NCBI RefSeq assembly: GCF_000208745.1
Contig: NC_030856.1
Span: 14,809,351 to 14,873,350, forward strand
DNA length: 64,000 nt
Reading direction: 5' to 3'
Source of the DNA: Theobroma cacao
Lineage: Eukaryota > Streptophyta > Magnoliopsida > Malvales > Malvaceae
How positions within the stretch are numbered: position 1 is the stretch's first letter; the number at the start of each line of letters is the position of its first letter. The notes beneath the pieces were generated by a model. That model was not told the DNA's origin. It saw nothing but the letters and a program-made list of their open reading frames with translations, and did not search any database. Positions 23,173 through 35,173 of the stretch are shown here, one piece after another. A program made the translations under genes and the position numbers.

Positions 23173-24260
23173 ACATGATTTCTCCAATGTCAGCTAACAT
23201 CGTTGAGACTGCCATGGCTGTGGGAATCTGGTGGAGGGGGGCCTTCTACATGTTATTATGTGGAAGCCGGTCCACGAATTGATTATTTATGATTATCTAC
23301 TCGAGAGCGATATCTCTTTGGGTTTTCAAATACGTATTCTTACGCAAAGTGAGAAATACCATTTTTTCGCAACTCCCTTATTTATACGATGGTTTTGGGT
23401 TTAATACTTCAAGTATGAGTTTGTTTATATGCTTGTGTATAAGCATTGACATTGCTTAATATTAAGGGAGCGTGTGTGCTTATGTTAGTTCGATTTTGAG
23501 TAAAGGACATTAAATGATTTCGATGGTAGAAATCTTTTAATTGCTCAGTTTTAATATATTACTTGAAATGGTTACTTTGTATCACAATTCTTTGGTATTT
23601 ATGTAAGGCACAAATGTTCCATTTGAGTTTAAATTGTTTATATATTCATATGTTTTTAATATTCAAATTTTTTATCCTTGGCTTGATTCTCATATGCGTT
23701 ATACTCACAGAATCGATGATCACTAAGTCTGTGAGACTCACCCCATTATCTTCCCTTTTTTATAGATAAGTGATCAGCTTGCGTGTATTGCCTTAGCACA
23801 TTTTGACTCATTGCAACTTAGGTAATGGCATCTCTTAGACTTCCACTCCGAGTCGCTTCGTTGCAAAGAGGTCATGTTTGTATATGATGGTTGGTTGTAT
23901 AGAACAAAAAATTAGTTTATTGGAATTGTATCTCCTAACAACCTTGATGATGTGTATAAGATTCTAAGTGTGATGTTTGAATGTATTTTGAAATTTGTTA
24001 GATTTGGATATTGATATCTAATTGTTGATTTTAATTGAAGTTTCTTATTCGGTTTAAGTAAACAATTATATTACACAAGTCGACAGAATTTTTAATAGTC
24101 GTCACAAAGCGGACCGTTATAAGGAAATCTGAGTTGATTAATTTATGCATTAAAATGTTCGATTTACTTAACAAGAATCTCAACTAAGGCTTGTTTGGGA
24201 TTTGGCAGGTTCTTCCACAAGTCTTGGACACCGGTAACGATCTGGAAGAGGGTCGTTACA

Positions 24261-26772
24261 AGAACTATTGTATGTTGACTTGTTTGAACCAATCATTGTT
24301 GCTAGTCTTGGAGGCAAGTTATATGGCTTTGTTATTGTAGATGATTACTCTTGATATACATGGGTATATTTGTTTGCTCACAAAAATGATGCATTGCCCA
24401 CTTTTGTTAGACATTGTAAAAGAGTGCAAAGTGAAAAATAGTCTTACCATTGTTAGTGTTAGAAGTGACCATGGTGGTGAATTTGAAAGTGATAATTTTG
24501 AAATAATTTGTAATGAAAATGGTTTTGACCATAATTTTTCAGGTCTTAGAACTCCAAAACAAAATGGAGTTGTTGAAAGAAAAAATAGGACTTCAAAAGA
24601 ATTGGCAAGAATAATGCTTTGTGAAAACAACTTACTAAAATATTTTTGGGCTGAAGCTGTAACACTGTAGCTTACATTTTGAATAGAGTTTCCATTAGAG
24701 CCATGATTTCTAAAACCCTTTATGAGCTTTAAAAAAGAAGAAACTAAGCATTTTACACTTAAGGAGCTTTGTGTGCAAATGTTTTGTTTTGAATAATTGA
24801 AAACACACCTTGAGAAAGTTTGATGCTAGAAGTGATCAGGCTATTTTCTTAGGTTATGAATTGAACTCTAAAGCATATAGAGTGTTTAACAAAAGAGCTT
24901 TAGTTATAGAAGAGTCAATTCATATTGTTTTTGATGAGACTAATGTTGCACAAAGAAAGGTAGTATTTGATGATGATGATGCATATGATATTAAGAAAAA
25001 AATGGTGAAGATGAGAGTGGACGACAAAGAAAATGATGGAAAGAGCTCAAAAGAGAAAAAGGAGGAAGAATCACCACTGAAGGACTTGCAAAGAACTGAA
25101 GAACAACACAATGATCTTCCTAGAAGTTGAAGATTTGTAAGAAATCATCCTTAAGAACAAATCATTGGTGATCCCTCGAAAAGTGTTAAAACTAGAAGAG
25201 GACTAAGAAAAATATGGGAATATCTTGCATTCATATCACAAGTGGAACCAAAGAACTTTAAGGAAGTTAAAAAGGAAAAGTGTTGGATGATTGCCATGCA
25301 AGACGAACTTGGCCAATTTGAAAAGAACAAGGTATGAACCTTAGTTCCAAAGCCAACCAACCATCCAATTGTTGGTAGAAAATGGATATTTAAAAGCAAG
25401 ATGGATGAATTCAGAAATGTGGTAAGGAACAAAGCAAGATTAATTGCTCATGAATACAATTAAGAAGAAGGTATTGATTATGATGAACCCTTTTCTCCTA
25501 TAGCTAAATTAGAAGCAATTAGACTTTTATTTGCTTATGCATGCTACATGAATTTTAAATTGTTTCAAATGGATGGCAAAAGTGCATTTCTTAATGGTTT
25601 TATACAAGAAGTGCATATTAAACAGCCTTTTGGTTTTGAAGTTTTTGATAAAATTGATCATGTGTATAAATTGCATAAAATTTTATATGGATTGAAACAA
25701 GCTCTTAGAGCTTGGTATGAAAGACTTTCAAAATTCTTAATTGAAAAAGGATACTCTAGGGGGGTGTAGATAATACTTTTTTCATAAAGCAAAATAAAAC
25801 TGATTTGATTGTAGTTCAGATATATGTTGATGATATAGTGTTTGGTGCTACTAATGAAAAGTTGTGTGAGAATTTTGCTAAAAAAATGCAGGGTGAATTT
25901 GAAATGAGCATGATAGGAGAGTTAAAATTCTTTCTTGGTCTACAAATCAAGCAATGTGAGGATGGAATATTCATTAACTAAGAGAAATATACCAAACAAA
26001 TGCTGAAGAAATTTGGTGGGATGAATATGAAATCAATTGGAACACTTATGAGTCTTTCCACAAAGCTTGACAAAGATGATAAAGGAAAATATGTGGACCA
26101 AAAACTCTATCTAGGTATGATTAGCTCACTTTTTTATTTAACTGTAAGCAGACTTGATATTTTGTTTGGTGTTTGCCTATGTGCAAGATTCCAATCATGT
26201 CCCAAGGAATCACACTTAATTGCAGTGAAGAGGATTTTTAGATATCTTCTGGATACTTAAAGCTTAGGACTATGGTATTTAAAGGATTATTCGTTAGTCT
26301 TTTTGGCTATTCCAATGCTAATTTTGCTAGCAGTAAAATTGATCAGAAGAGCACTAATGGCACTTGTCAATTCTTTGGAAACATGTTCGTGTCTTGGTCT
26401 TGCAAGAAATAAACTTTGATCGCTCTATCAACTGCTGAGGCTGAATATATTTCACTAGATAGTTGTTGTGTACAAATATTATAGATTAGGCAACAACTAA
26501 ATGATTCTGGGATATCTGTGCATAAAGTTCCTATTTATTATAACAACATGAGTGCCATAAATATCTCCAAAAATCCTGTACAACATTATAAGACTAAGCA
26601 CATTGAAGTTAGACATCATTTCATTAGAGATCATGTACTTAAGGGAGATGTTAGAATAGAATTTGTAGATACCTTGCATCAATTAACTGATATTTTCACA
26701 CAACCATTGAGTGAAGATCAATTTTATAGAATTAAGAGAGAATTAGGAATGCTAGATGTTAATGAAGTTTGA
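24261..26772 (+). pseudogene. Copia element A pol, part 2 (integrase, RT, RNase H)
   Basis: The integrase core resumes with VDLFEP-like text. VRSDHGGEFESDNF (about 24460) and NGVVERKN (about 24565) supply the second Asp and the Glu of the DDE triad. The reverse transcriptase follows from about 25290, with IYVDDIVFGATNE at about 25821 (YVDD catalytic motif). The RNase H part ends in DIFTQPLSEDQFYRIKRELGM at 26772. Many stops interrupt it, often TAA or TAG where Gln is expected and TGA where Trp is expected. It is not functional. Confidence 0.9.
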
Positions 26773-27336
26773 CTAAGTTGAACTGAACATGTTTTTGATG
26801 ATATATATTATGATGATTATGTTTATCTCTTGTTTTCATTGATTAGAAAATGTTCTAATTAGTTAAAGAGAACTTAGAAGGAATGTAAGATTTATATTAA
26901 TCAGTTAAAGACCTCTTTAATCAATTAGAGCAATTTTGTGTTAAGGTGATAAGCCTAAGTCAGTAACGGACTAATTAGTTAAAAATTCCTTTAACCAGTT
27001 AATGAAGTTTTGGTCATTTGAAAAGTTCTAACTCAAAAACACTTGAATCGATCAAGGCTTGCTCTAACTAATTAGAGCACTTTAAATAATGAGAAAATTG
27101 GTGCGCGAGAAATTCTAAAAAAAAATATGAGGAGCGGGAGGTATGGGAAAACCTCCCACTAAAAACTTGGGCTAACTGGTTATAAAACCTCCCTCTAAAA
27201 ACTCTTCAATTTCCTAGAAAACCCATATACTAGAAATATTAAACCTCAAACAACGAGATCCTCTAAAATCTATTTGTCCTCTCTTTAATCCTTAGTTAGC
27301 TCGAGCAACCCTAAGCTTTCACCATAAGCAAAATCA
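26773..27336 (+). other. Spacer between pol and the second ORF of element A
   Basis: It is non-coding and carries several TTAATCAGTTAAAG / TAATTAGTTAAAG motifs of the kind seen in this element's LTR. The equivalent spacer in element C is 44825-45217. Confidence 0.6.
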
Positions 27337-28048
27337 ATGGCTATAACTTCTCTCACTAGCAAGGTTATTGACAAGGGTAAAGAGAAGAGATCAGTTGAGG
27401 ACTCATTTGCTTTACCATTGAAGAATAAGGGTAAAATATTTCAAGGTTCATAAACTAAAACAAAAAAGGGAAAGTTAGAGTAAAATGGCCACAAAGACAA
27501 AAGGATCTGCAACTATAGGGATTTCCATTAGGAAAGGTAATCCTTCAAATTCTCAGTTTAGAAAAAAGGCCCATGCTGATAGGTTTAAAAAGATTGTAAA
27601 TACAACCATCTTTTGTGGGAAATTCTTTGATTGGTCTAGTTTTGATGAAGTTCTTATTGTTAAAACTGATATGTTAAGATACTTTAATGAATTAAAATTG
27701 AAAGATTTAAGTACATTTGGAGATAAGGCATTTAGTCCAACATTATCTTGAGAATTTTATTCTAGCATTGCTTTTGATAATAATGAGCTTGTGATTCTTA
27801 AGGAGTTCATGGAAGATGGATTGAATGCTTTTTTAAGTGGAAAGGAATTTCTAATCACTACCACAAATTTAAGGGAATTTCTAAAAATTGATTTCAAAAT
27901 AGGAGAATTTAGATTTCTAGAGAAATATGACCCCAGTCCTATTTAGGAAATTGTAACTGGAAGAAAAGAGAAATTCCTTTCCATGAGTTATGCTAGTGAT
28001 ATTAAGAATGCACAATTGAGGATTTTTAACTATTTTATTACCTCTACA
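27337..28048 (+). pseudogene. Envelope-position second ORF of element A, truncated
   Basis: It starts with ATG at 27337 and is broken by several stops. Its parts KIVNTTIFCGKFFDWSSFDEV and LSTFGDKAFSPTLS align with ENAPISCEKFIDWKSFEEN and YSTFKNRSYSPSLV of element C (45451 on). A third ORF after pol marks the SIRE/Maximus type of Copia element, where it has been called envelope-like without proof of function. It also resembles the family named 'putative plant transposon protein'. It stops abruptly at the long LTR starting at 28049. Confidence 0.75.
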
Positions 28049-29434
28049 TGCCACATCCCATTTTATGGTGGAACATGATTGGCGCATGAACCCAGACGAG
28101 TGTAGCCCACTAGGCCCAAGCAAGCCTCTTTATCATTCATCATTAAACATTCATCAATGCAGAAGCATACATAAACATCTATAGGCATAAAATATCAACT
28201 CGTGCATACCATCATACGCAACATTACACATATATGGAACTTCTTAACAAATTAGTGTAAGTGCAACATTTCAACTATCATTAGAGTGCCCCATTTCCAG
28301 TACACTATAACATTTACATGTCTCAACACCCTCGGGTGTCCATATGGGCTCTGGAGCCACTTTACATATTTAACATAACATTCATAATGAAATATACCCA
28401 AACATTTGGCTACTTTATTGTAACATACTCAAAATCCATAAAACATGTCCATAGTTTGAAAACATAAACATAACATAGACTGACCTGTCAGTGGAACATG
28501 ACCTGACTCACTAGGCATCGAGAGGTTGTTAAACACCTACCAATGAGAAATGAATAGATCACGTCTTCGTGACACTAGCTACTAGCAAAAGAGCTATCAC
28601 TGATCTACAACAAAAATAGTGAGGGAAAATAATGTGTGAGTCACAAAGACTTCGTGAGTGGATACGGGGAAGGGCACAAGCCAGGGGATAAGAGTTCTTC
28701 ATAACTATGCAATTACAAATACATATCGTTTATAAATCCTCTTACTTTAGCATGATGTTCATGAAAAATAGCATTTAATCATCCTTTGAACAACATTGCA
28801 TAAAAAACATCTTGCCTAGTTCATTACAAACCCTTAAATCTTGAAAAACTCTTTTAAAATCACTTTAGAAATCAATTCTGTAACCATTCTATCGATACAT
28901 TTTGGAATGTATTGATACATGCAAGAAATCTATCGATACCCTTAGTAATGTATTGATACATTTCATATAGAATGCCTCATGTAGCATTCTATTGAAAATG
29001 TATCAATACATACTTCTTATGTATTAATACTTTTGCCACAGGGTCCAACTTTTTAGGAATTTTCTTGAATCTAACTCATTCATAAGTCTTTCTAACATTG
29101 AGGGATCATTCCTTAGGCTAAGGTTCTATCTAACCAAGCCAACATCACCACATTACAATGTGAATAACATCATCAATACTCATATAATCATAAACTAAGC
29201 ATTTAAGCATATATCATGAGGGAATACTCATTCAATCATTTCTCTAACTCATTATTCTCATTCATCATAACATTCTAACTATGAGTGGGTCCACCCCATT
29301 CAGATGAATAATGGTTTAACCATCACTATTTTGGATTCCTAGTGAGCTCTCATGAATGGCACATTGGCCTTATCCATGATCTATCGAGTGGTCCCACCCC
29401 ACTCAAACGAGTAGTGGACAAAGTCCTGACTATT

Positions 29435-31994
29435 TGTCATAGCCCAATTTCTGGGTCGTGACTAGCGCAAGGGCCCAATGGGCTCAACCCACTAAGCCCA
29501 AGCAAGCCTATTTATATAATTGTATACATTAATCCATATTTCTTTAAAATCCAAAATTTGTAATGTTCAAATAGAGTTCTTTTGAAAATAATTCATAAAA
29601 CCAAGTTATGCATCCATAATGTCATCATCAACCATGATATACATATATAGTTTGACAAATGAATCTTAGTATTTCACATCGAGTATTCATATACACATAA
29701 TTTGACCTTGATCGTCAGCAAAGTGACTTTGGACATGGTTGCTAACATTTAGTATCATGTTAAACCTACCGAGCAATGGGTAGGGAGAAGCACCTCGTCC
29801 TAAGATCCAATCACCTTTAACTTAGAACACCTAAAACATGAAGTTTAAAAACGTGAGTATAAACCTAGTGAGTGAACATAAAAAGGGAATAAGCAACGTT
29901 AAGGAAGGTTTAAAAATCATGATGCACTTAAGTTCAAAAACAATGCAATTGAGTTTAAGCTCTTGCTCAAACACCTCATTTCAAACTGGATTAATTAATC
30001 TCTTGATGTTGAAAATCCATGATCAACCGTGATGTTAAAGAAGTAGAAAATATGGCAGAAACCAAACAAGGTAGCAAGCTTGACAAGAGGTTTCTCGTTG
30101 CAGTGAGAATCCATTTTCGCTGCAGCGAAATTCCTTGCTAAAATGAAAAGCAATTTGGGAGCAATTAACAATGCCAACATACAACACAATCACAAATATT
30201 TTCATAAACTTTCTATAATATATATATATACATCATCATGCATACCATCCCGCCCCGGGTCATCATCAACTTATGTGCACTCCCTACTCGCACATAACCG
30301 AGTCATTATCAGCTCATGTGCACTCCCTACTCACACATAGCCAGGTCATCATTTGCTTATATGCACTCCCTACTTGCACATAGCCGAGTCATCATCAGCT
30401 CATGTGCACTCCCTACTTGCACATAGTCGGGTCATCATCAGCTCATGTGCACTCCCACCGCACATAGTTGGGTTATCATCGGCTCATGTGCACTCCCTAC
30501 TCGCACATAGCCAGGTCATCATCAGCTCATGTGAACTCTCACCACACATAATTGGGTCATCATCAGCGCATGTGCACTCTTTACTCGTACATAGTCGGGT
30601 TATCATAAGCTCATGTGCACTCCCTACTCTCACATAGCTGGGTCATTATTATCACACAAAAGGAGCATCCAAAGCATAATATACATATCAATATAATGTG
30701 ATAATGCATGAACTATTCATATTGCACATTTCACAAGATAGAAACATTTCATCAAGGGCTTGTTTCCCCCAAGTATATTTTTTAAAAGCAAAAACAAATG
30801 AAACTTTCAAATGATTTATTTAAACATGTAGGCACTTCCTAAAACATTTTGAAATGCAAGTTCACTCACAATGTCTTTGTTGATTCTTAAATCGACTCCA
30901 ACTCCTACTAATGGTCCAGATAGAGATGTGGGGTCTCTTTGGGACCTATCACACACAATAGCATCACAAATCAACTCAGTTCGCATAATTATATTTCTAA
31001 AAGCTATCCCCTAAATCATGCTTTACTAGTTATTCCTAGCTAGCTTCCAACTACCATTAAGTGGCTACCTATTTTCACCATTCTAGTCGCACTAAAATGA
31101 ACAAACCACCTCAACTACAAAACACTCACAATTCTAGCCACTAGCCATTCTCAACAACTAAAAAAAATCAACTCAGTTTCACTACTCACCTTGGTAGCTT
31201 TGTAATTGAAATCATTTTCAAAAACTTTTAGATTCTTGTGAAAAATCTCTCTTTCTCTCTCTAGAACGTCCAACTAGTGAGAGAAAGTATTAAGGAAAGG
31301 CTTTTGAGGGTTTTAAGGTGAAAGAGTAAGAGAGCACAAAGGACTTTGCGAAAAGGTGCACAAAAACATAAAAATTGGGGTTAACTTGAGAAAATCTATG
31401 GAAGTTTCAAAGCAAGCTCCCATGGAAGATAAGAAAATGTGAGAAAGGAAGAAGAAGAAGAAGAAGTTGTTGGAAATTTGAAGAACTTGCTAGAAACTTA
31501 GATATTTATGCCCTATGTTTATCCATTTTCTCACGTAATTACCAAAATACCCTTAATAAGGTCATTTTGTCTTTCCATTGCCTTTATACAATCTTTTTAC
31601 TTCTTTGACACTAAGACAAGGTCCATAAGAGTCCAGAAATACTCGAGTTCACGAAAACTTAAAAATTTTGACTCGAGATGCAAAATGACCATTTTACCCC
31701 TACCATGAAAATTATAGATATTTCTATCTTCTTCATTCATTTTACCATCATTCATTTATTTCTTAGGTCTATTTAGACCTTAATAACATTTGAAAGCTAG
31801 TTCTAGGAGCTCACCATGAGAAATGATGAAATTGCCCCTAGTTCGTGTTATCGTGTCTTCTACTCCTAGTTACGTGTCTACGGAGATCGAGGTTTCATAA
31901 GTTCACTTTCGAATCACCTTTTTAACTCGGTAATTAACCTCAATTGGCATCCATAAGCTTTATTAGCCACCATATCAAAGTACGGGATACTACA
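29435..31994 (-). mobile_element. Long solo LTR, Gypsy-like, 2.56 kb
   Basis: It runs from TGTCATAGCCC to GATACTACA, with CTATT duplicated exactly at 29430-29434 and 31995-31999. Its only notable internal features are the 9-copy minisatellite at 30255-30648, a TCTCGTTGCAGTGAGA / TTCGCTGCAGCGAA palindrome pair near 30091-30128, and the GCAAAATGACCATTTTACCCC block near 31679. No coding domain, PBS or polypurine tract is present. Orientation is inferred from its sister LTRs. Confidence 0.9.
30255..30648. repeat. Minisatellite, 9 copies of about 43 bp
   Basis: The unit reads 'tcatcatcagctcatgtgcactccctactcgcacatagccggg' with small changes. Two copies are shortened (about 30455 and 30535). The same unit type occurs about four times at 36863-37016 in the sister LTR. 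Open frames across this array are repeat artefacts. Confidence 0.9.
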
Positions 31995-32149
31995 CTATTG
32001 TCTAGTTCACCTTGAGTGAACAATCATCAAAGCTGCATGAGTGGCACCTCGGTCTCACCCACAATTATCATAAGATTTCTTGAGATTAGGATCATTCTCA
32101 TCCTTAACTTGCATCATGAACATATAACATCTCCATAAATTATCATCAT

Positions 32150-32520
32150 ACTTAGCCCATAGTGTATATGACTATCTTAGCACATAATTTCATGACATAC
32201 ATTTCATAATCTCATAAATCACTTACATGTTTAGCCCATAGTGTATATGACTATCTCAACACATACATCTCATGGCATACATTTCATAGTCTCATAAATC
32301 ATTTACATGCTTAGCCCATAGTGTATATAACTATCTCAACATATACATCTCATGGCATACATTTCATAGCCTCATAAATCACTTACATGCTTAGCCTATA
32401 GTGTATATGACTATCTCAACATATACATCTCATGGCATACATTTCATAACCTCATAAATCACTAACATGTTTAGCCCATAGTGTACATGATATGCTTAAA
32501 ACATACATCTCATGGAATAC
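32150..32520. repeat. Tandem repeat, 5 copies of 80 bp
   Basis: The start motif TTAGCCCATAGTG recurs at 32152, 32231, 32311, 32391 and 32471, a period of almost exactly 80 bases. Each unit continues with 'tatatgactatctcaacacatacatctcatggcatacatttcat'. The last copy is diverged. It sits in the outer truncated LTR. Confidence 0.92.
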
Positions 32521-33676
32521 ATGTTACAATCTCATAAATGGAACTCATGCATCCAGCATTCTTATCATGCTGCATAATAACATTCATACATTAACCACAG
32601 AAATATCTCATACCCACACTAGCCCAAAGGCCGTAGTAATCAAGTGGATTACAAACATAAAAGGGCTTGTCCTCTCTTGTTGAAAACTAATACATAGTAG
32701 TATATTTATATACATAGTAGATTCGTAAACAATTTGAAAATCATTGTGTCACACATATCACAATCATTATCAAATCAAGTCATTTGAATATTTCCTTGAA
32801 AACTTCATAAAACCTTGTAGTTCAAATCGTTGATAAACCATTTATGGCAATAAGTTTTTAGCATGCTTAAACAACCATTTCCATAAAAATCATGCTAACT
32901 TTACATATTAAAATACTTGAAAAGGTGTATCCACTCACCTATTTGGACAGTCAATTCCCAGCTCCAATCACAACTTTGTTTCAGCGTTATCCGTGGAGTT
33001 TTCAAGTGTTCCTACCATATAAAAATCATCATAATCATTTCTTATAATAAAGATTTAGTAATAATCATTCTAGGTATTTTTGAAAGTACTCGGTTTTAAC
33101 TAAACTAATTTTCTAGCTAAAATCCATGCTTAGAAACCCATAAATCTTCCATCTTTACCTTAGGTGAGCTTAGATGCTTAAGGAAATCATAATGCCTTTA
33201 AGATTTAATCACCAACAGAAAATTTGGACAACAAAATCATATTTCCAGAAATGAGAAATAAAGATTTAAAGTTTCCAAAGCTAAAAATTGTTACCTTTTT
33301 CATAACAACTCAAAAGCACATCATTTAATCATCAAAAATGAAAATTTAAGTTAAAAATGAGTTGGAAGAGCTTAAGAATAGGTGTTTTACCTTACAAATA
33401 CATCTCAAGGTTGTCAACCCTTGAAAAATGTGATATATTTATAAGCTAAGGTGTGAAAATATGTTTTTACTCCTTTTATTTTTCTGAAATCGATAAAATA
33501 TATAGATACATTGGCCAATGTATTGATACATTTGGTTATGTGATATATTTATTTTTTAGCCAATCATCTATCTTTTTGTCTCATAAGTTTTCTAAATCTT
33601 CTAGCTACAATGACCAACTCTTCATCATCATCACATGATAAATTATCTAATTCTTCTTCAAGAGTGCTTGCTTTTA

Positions 33677-34403
33677 GGTAACGTTTGGTATGAGGGAAGT
33701 GGAAGCACATTCCCTGCAATGTACCCAATTAAATTATATTGTAGTGTTTGTTTTGCAATAGATCACTGAAATGTAAGATTGTAATGCAATCACATTACAG
33801 CTAAGGGATGTAATGTGATTATAGTCCAAAACTAATGCAATCACATTACATTGCACTCTACAATGTTCTTAAAGACATTTTTACCCCTCAACTTTATTAC
33901 CTTATTAAAAACATTTTGTAACATTATAATTAAAATAAAAAACATTAAAATAAAAAATATAATATAAAAATTAAAAATTAAAATAAAATAAAATACAAGA
34001 AATTAAAATTTATATAATATAGGTAAAAAATTAAAATAAAATATATAATATAAAAAATATATTAAAAAAATAAAAATAAAATATATAAAATTATAATAAG
34101 AAATATGACATTAAAAATATATTGAAGAGATGATATTATATAAAAATTAATAATAAAAAATACAAGTATATTAAACTTGCATTTTAATAAATAGAGGTAA
34201 TTTTAAAAATTAACATTACATTCCCAGCAAAGTACTTGTAAACCAAACGTTGCAATGTTATCTTTGCTGTATTTTAATCATTATTTTGCTTGCATACCAA
34301 ACACTGTAATGTTATTTTCTCTGTAATCACATTGCTTGTAATCACATTACTTGTAATCACATTATCTGTAATCACATTGCATTGTAAAGTACCAAACGCT
34401 ACC
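33677..34403. mobile_element. PIF/Harbinger-type (Tourist-like) MITE in gag of element B
   Basis: The terminal inverted repeats are GGTAACGTTTGGTA at the left and GGTAGCGTTTGGTA at the right. TTA is duplicated at 33674-33676 and 34404-34406. A 3-bp TTA target and a G-rich TIR ending in GTTTGGTA are typical of Harbinger-derived MITEs. The 727-bp body is extremely AT-rich (33900-34200) and codes for nothing. Inside the right arm is a tandem repeat of TGTAATCACATT (about 34320-34380), echoed in inverted form at about 33780-33850. Confidence 0.85.
34318..34382. repeat. Subterminal tandem repeat of the MITE
   Basis: Four to five copies of 'tgtaatcacattgct' in a row. Inverted counterparts are near the left end. 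Subterminal repeats are often transposase binding sites, but that role here is inferred. Confidence 0.75.
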
Positions 34404-35160
34404 TTAAAGTAATGTTTTTCTTCTTTTCTTTGGCTTCTCTCTTGTCTTCTTCTTCTTCTTCTTTAAGCTTCAACTCATAAGTGAGAAGAGAGCCACAAAT
34501 TTCATTAAGAGTGATGACATTTAAGTCCTTAACCTCTCGAATAACAGTCACTTTTGGCTTTCAATTTTTAGGTAGGCTTCTAAGAAGTCTTTTGACAAGT
34601 TCATGTTCAAGGATTGGTTTACCTAACTGACTAAGTTTGTTGGTGATGCAAGTAAACCTATCAAGAATACTAGTGATATCATCACCAGATTTCATTTTGA
34701 ACATTTCATAGTTGTGGGTTAGGAAAGAAATTTTGGACTCCTTGACTTGTGAAGTCCCTTCATGAATGATTCTAAATTTGTCTCAACTTGTTTGACAGTG
34801 GTATAACTTGACATTTTGTTAAATTATGTGGGAGTCCAAGCACAATGTAGAGTATTTATTGCCTTAGAGTTTGTTTGAACCTTTTTGGTTTCAACTTTAG
34901 TCCATTCAGCCCTTGGCTGAGGAATCTTTTCATTAATTACAACAATTATGGTCGAGGGGATATAAGGTTCATCGGTGATGACATCCCACATTTCATAATC
35001 TATTGCTCTTATGTAAACAGACCATTTAGTGCTTCAATAGCGGTAGTTTGATCCATCAAACAAAGGTGATTTGCTTATGGACTATTTTTCAGCAACAATA
35101 GATTTTTGAAGAGCCATTTGGATCTTTCCTTAGGGTGTTAAGCCTTAAGAATGAGGGTTA

Positions 35161-35173
35161 GGCTCTGATACCA
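35161..35173 (-). other. Primer binding site of Copia element B
   Basis: On the minus strand TGGTATCAGAGCC is a perfect match to the usual plant initiator-Met tRNA primer site, two bases after the end of the LTR. Confidence 0.88.

Larger units (their letters stand above)
19625..24260 (+). mobile_element. Long solo LTR, Gypsy-like, inserted in Copia A integrase
   Basis: It starts TACAGCACC (TG changed to TA) and ends GAGGGTCGTTACA, with AGAAC duplicated at 19620-19624 and 24261-24265. The ending resembles GGGTCGTGACA of the LTR at 4927-7945. Without the nested Copia solo LTR it is about 3.47 kb. It has no coding domain, PBS or polypurine tract. It contains a small tandem repeat at 23076-23172. 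Several minus-strand open frames near 21237-21863 are Phe/His/Leu-rich by-products. Confidence 0.82.
28049..33548 (-). mobile_element. Truncated long Gypsy-like LTR, split by a solo LTR
   Basis: The left border is TGCCACATCCC at 28049, preceded by ctaca. Its opening text (a pair of 'ccca.ttt..gg' blocks, 'agcccact(a)aggcccaagcaagcct') matches the starts of the LTRs at 29435 and 35622, so all three lie in the same direction. The sequence resumes at 31995 after the nested LTR. Near 33548 it passes directly into the antisense gag of element B, without the ~500 bases containing the TGACCATTTTGCC block that close the sister LTRs. The outer end is therefore missing. ATGTATCGATACAT-type palindromes occur at 28890-29030 and 33490-33530. 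Confidence 0.7.
33549..35117 (-). pseudogene. gag of Copia element B, antisense and truncated
   Basis: On the minus strand it starts at 35117 with MALQKSIVA, as in elements A and C. It continues through the Copia gag core, with the block equivalent to VKESKI..L...YEMFK near 34730 and the acidic run before the zinc knuckle near 33610-33660. It is interrupted by the MITE at 33677-34403 and ends inside the segment 'gctagaagatttagaaaact', where it meets the long LTR. No pol of element B is in the window. Confidence 0.82.

Noticed and set aside
30143..30637. Repetitive frames encoding Ala-His-Val-His-Ser units
   Set aside because: They are translations of the 43-bp minisatellite in a solo LTR.
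30255..32520. Arrays that could suggest CRISPR
   Set aside because: This is plant nuclear DNA. The units are contiguous and diverged, with no unique spacers and no cas genes. They are minisatellites in LTRs.
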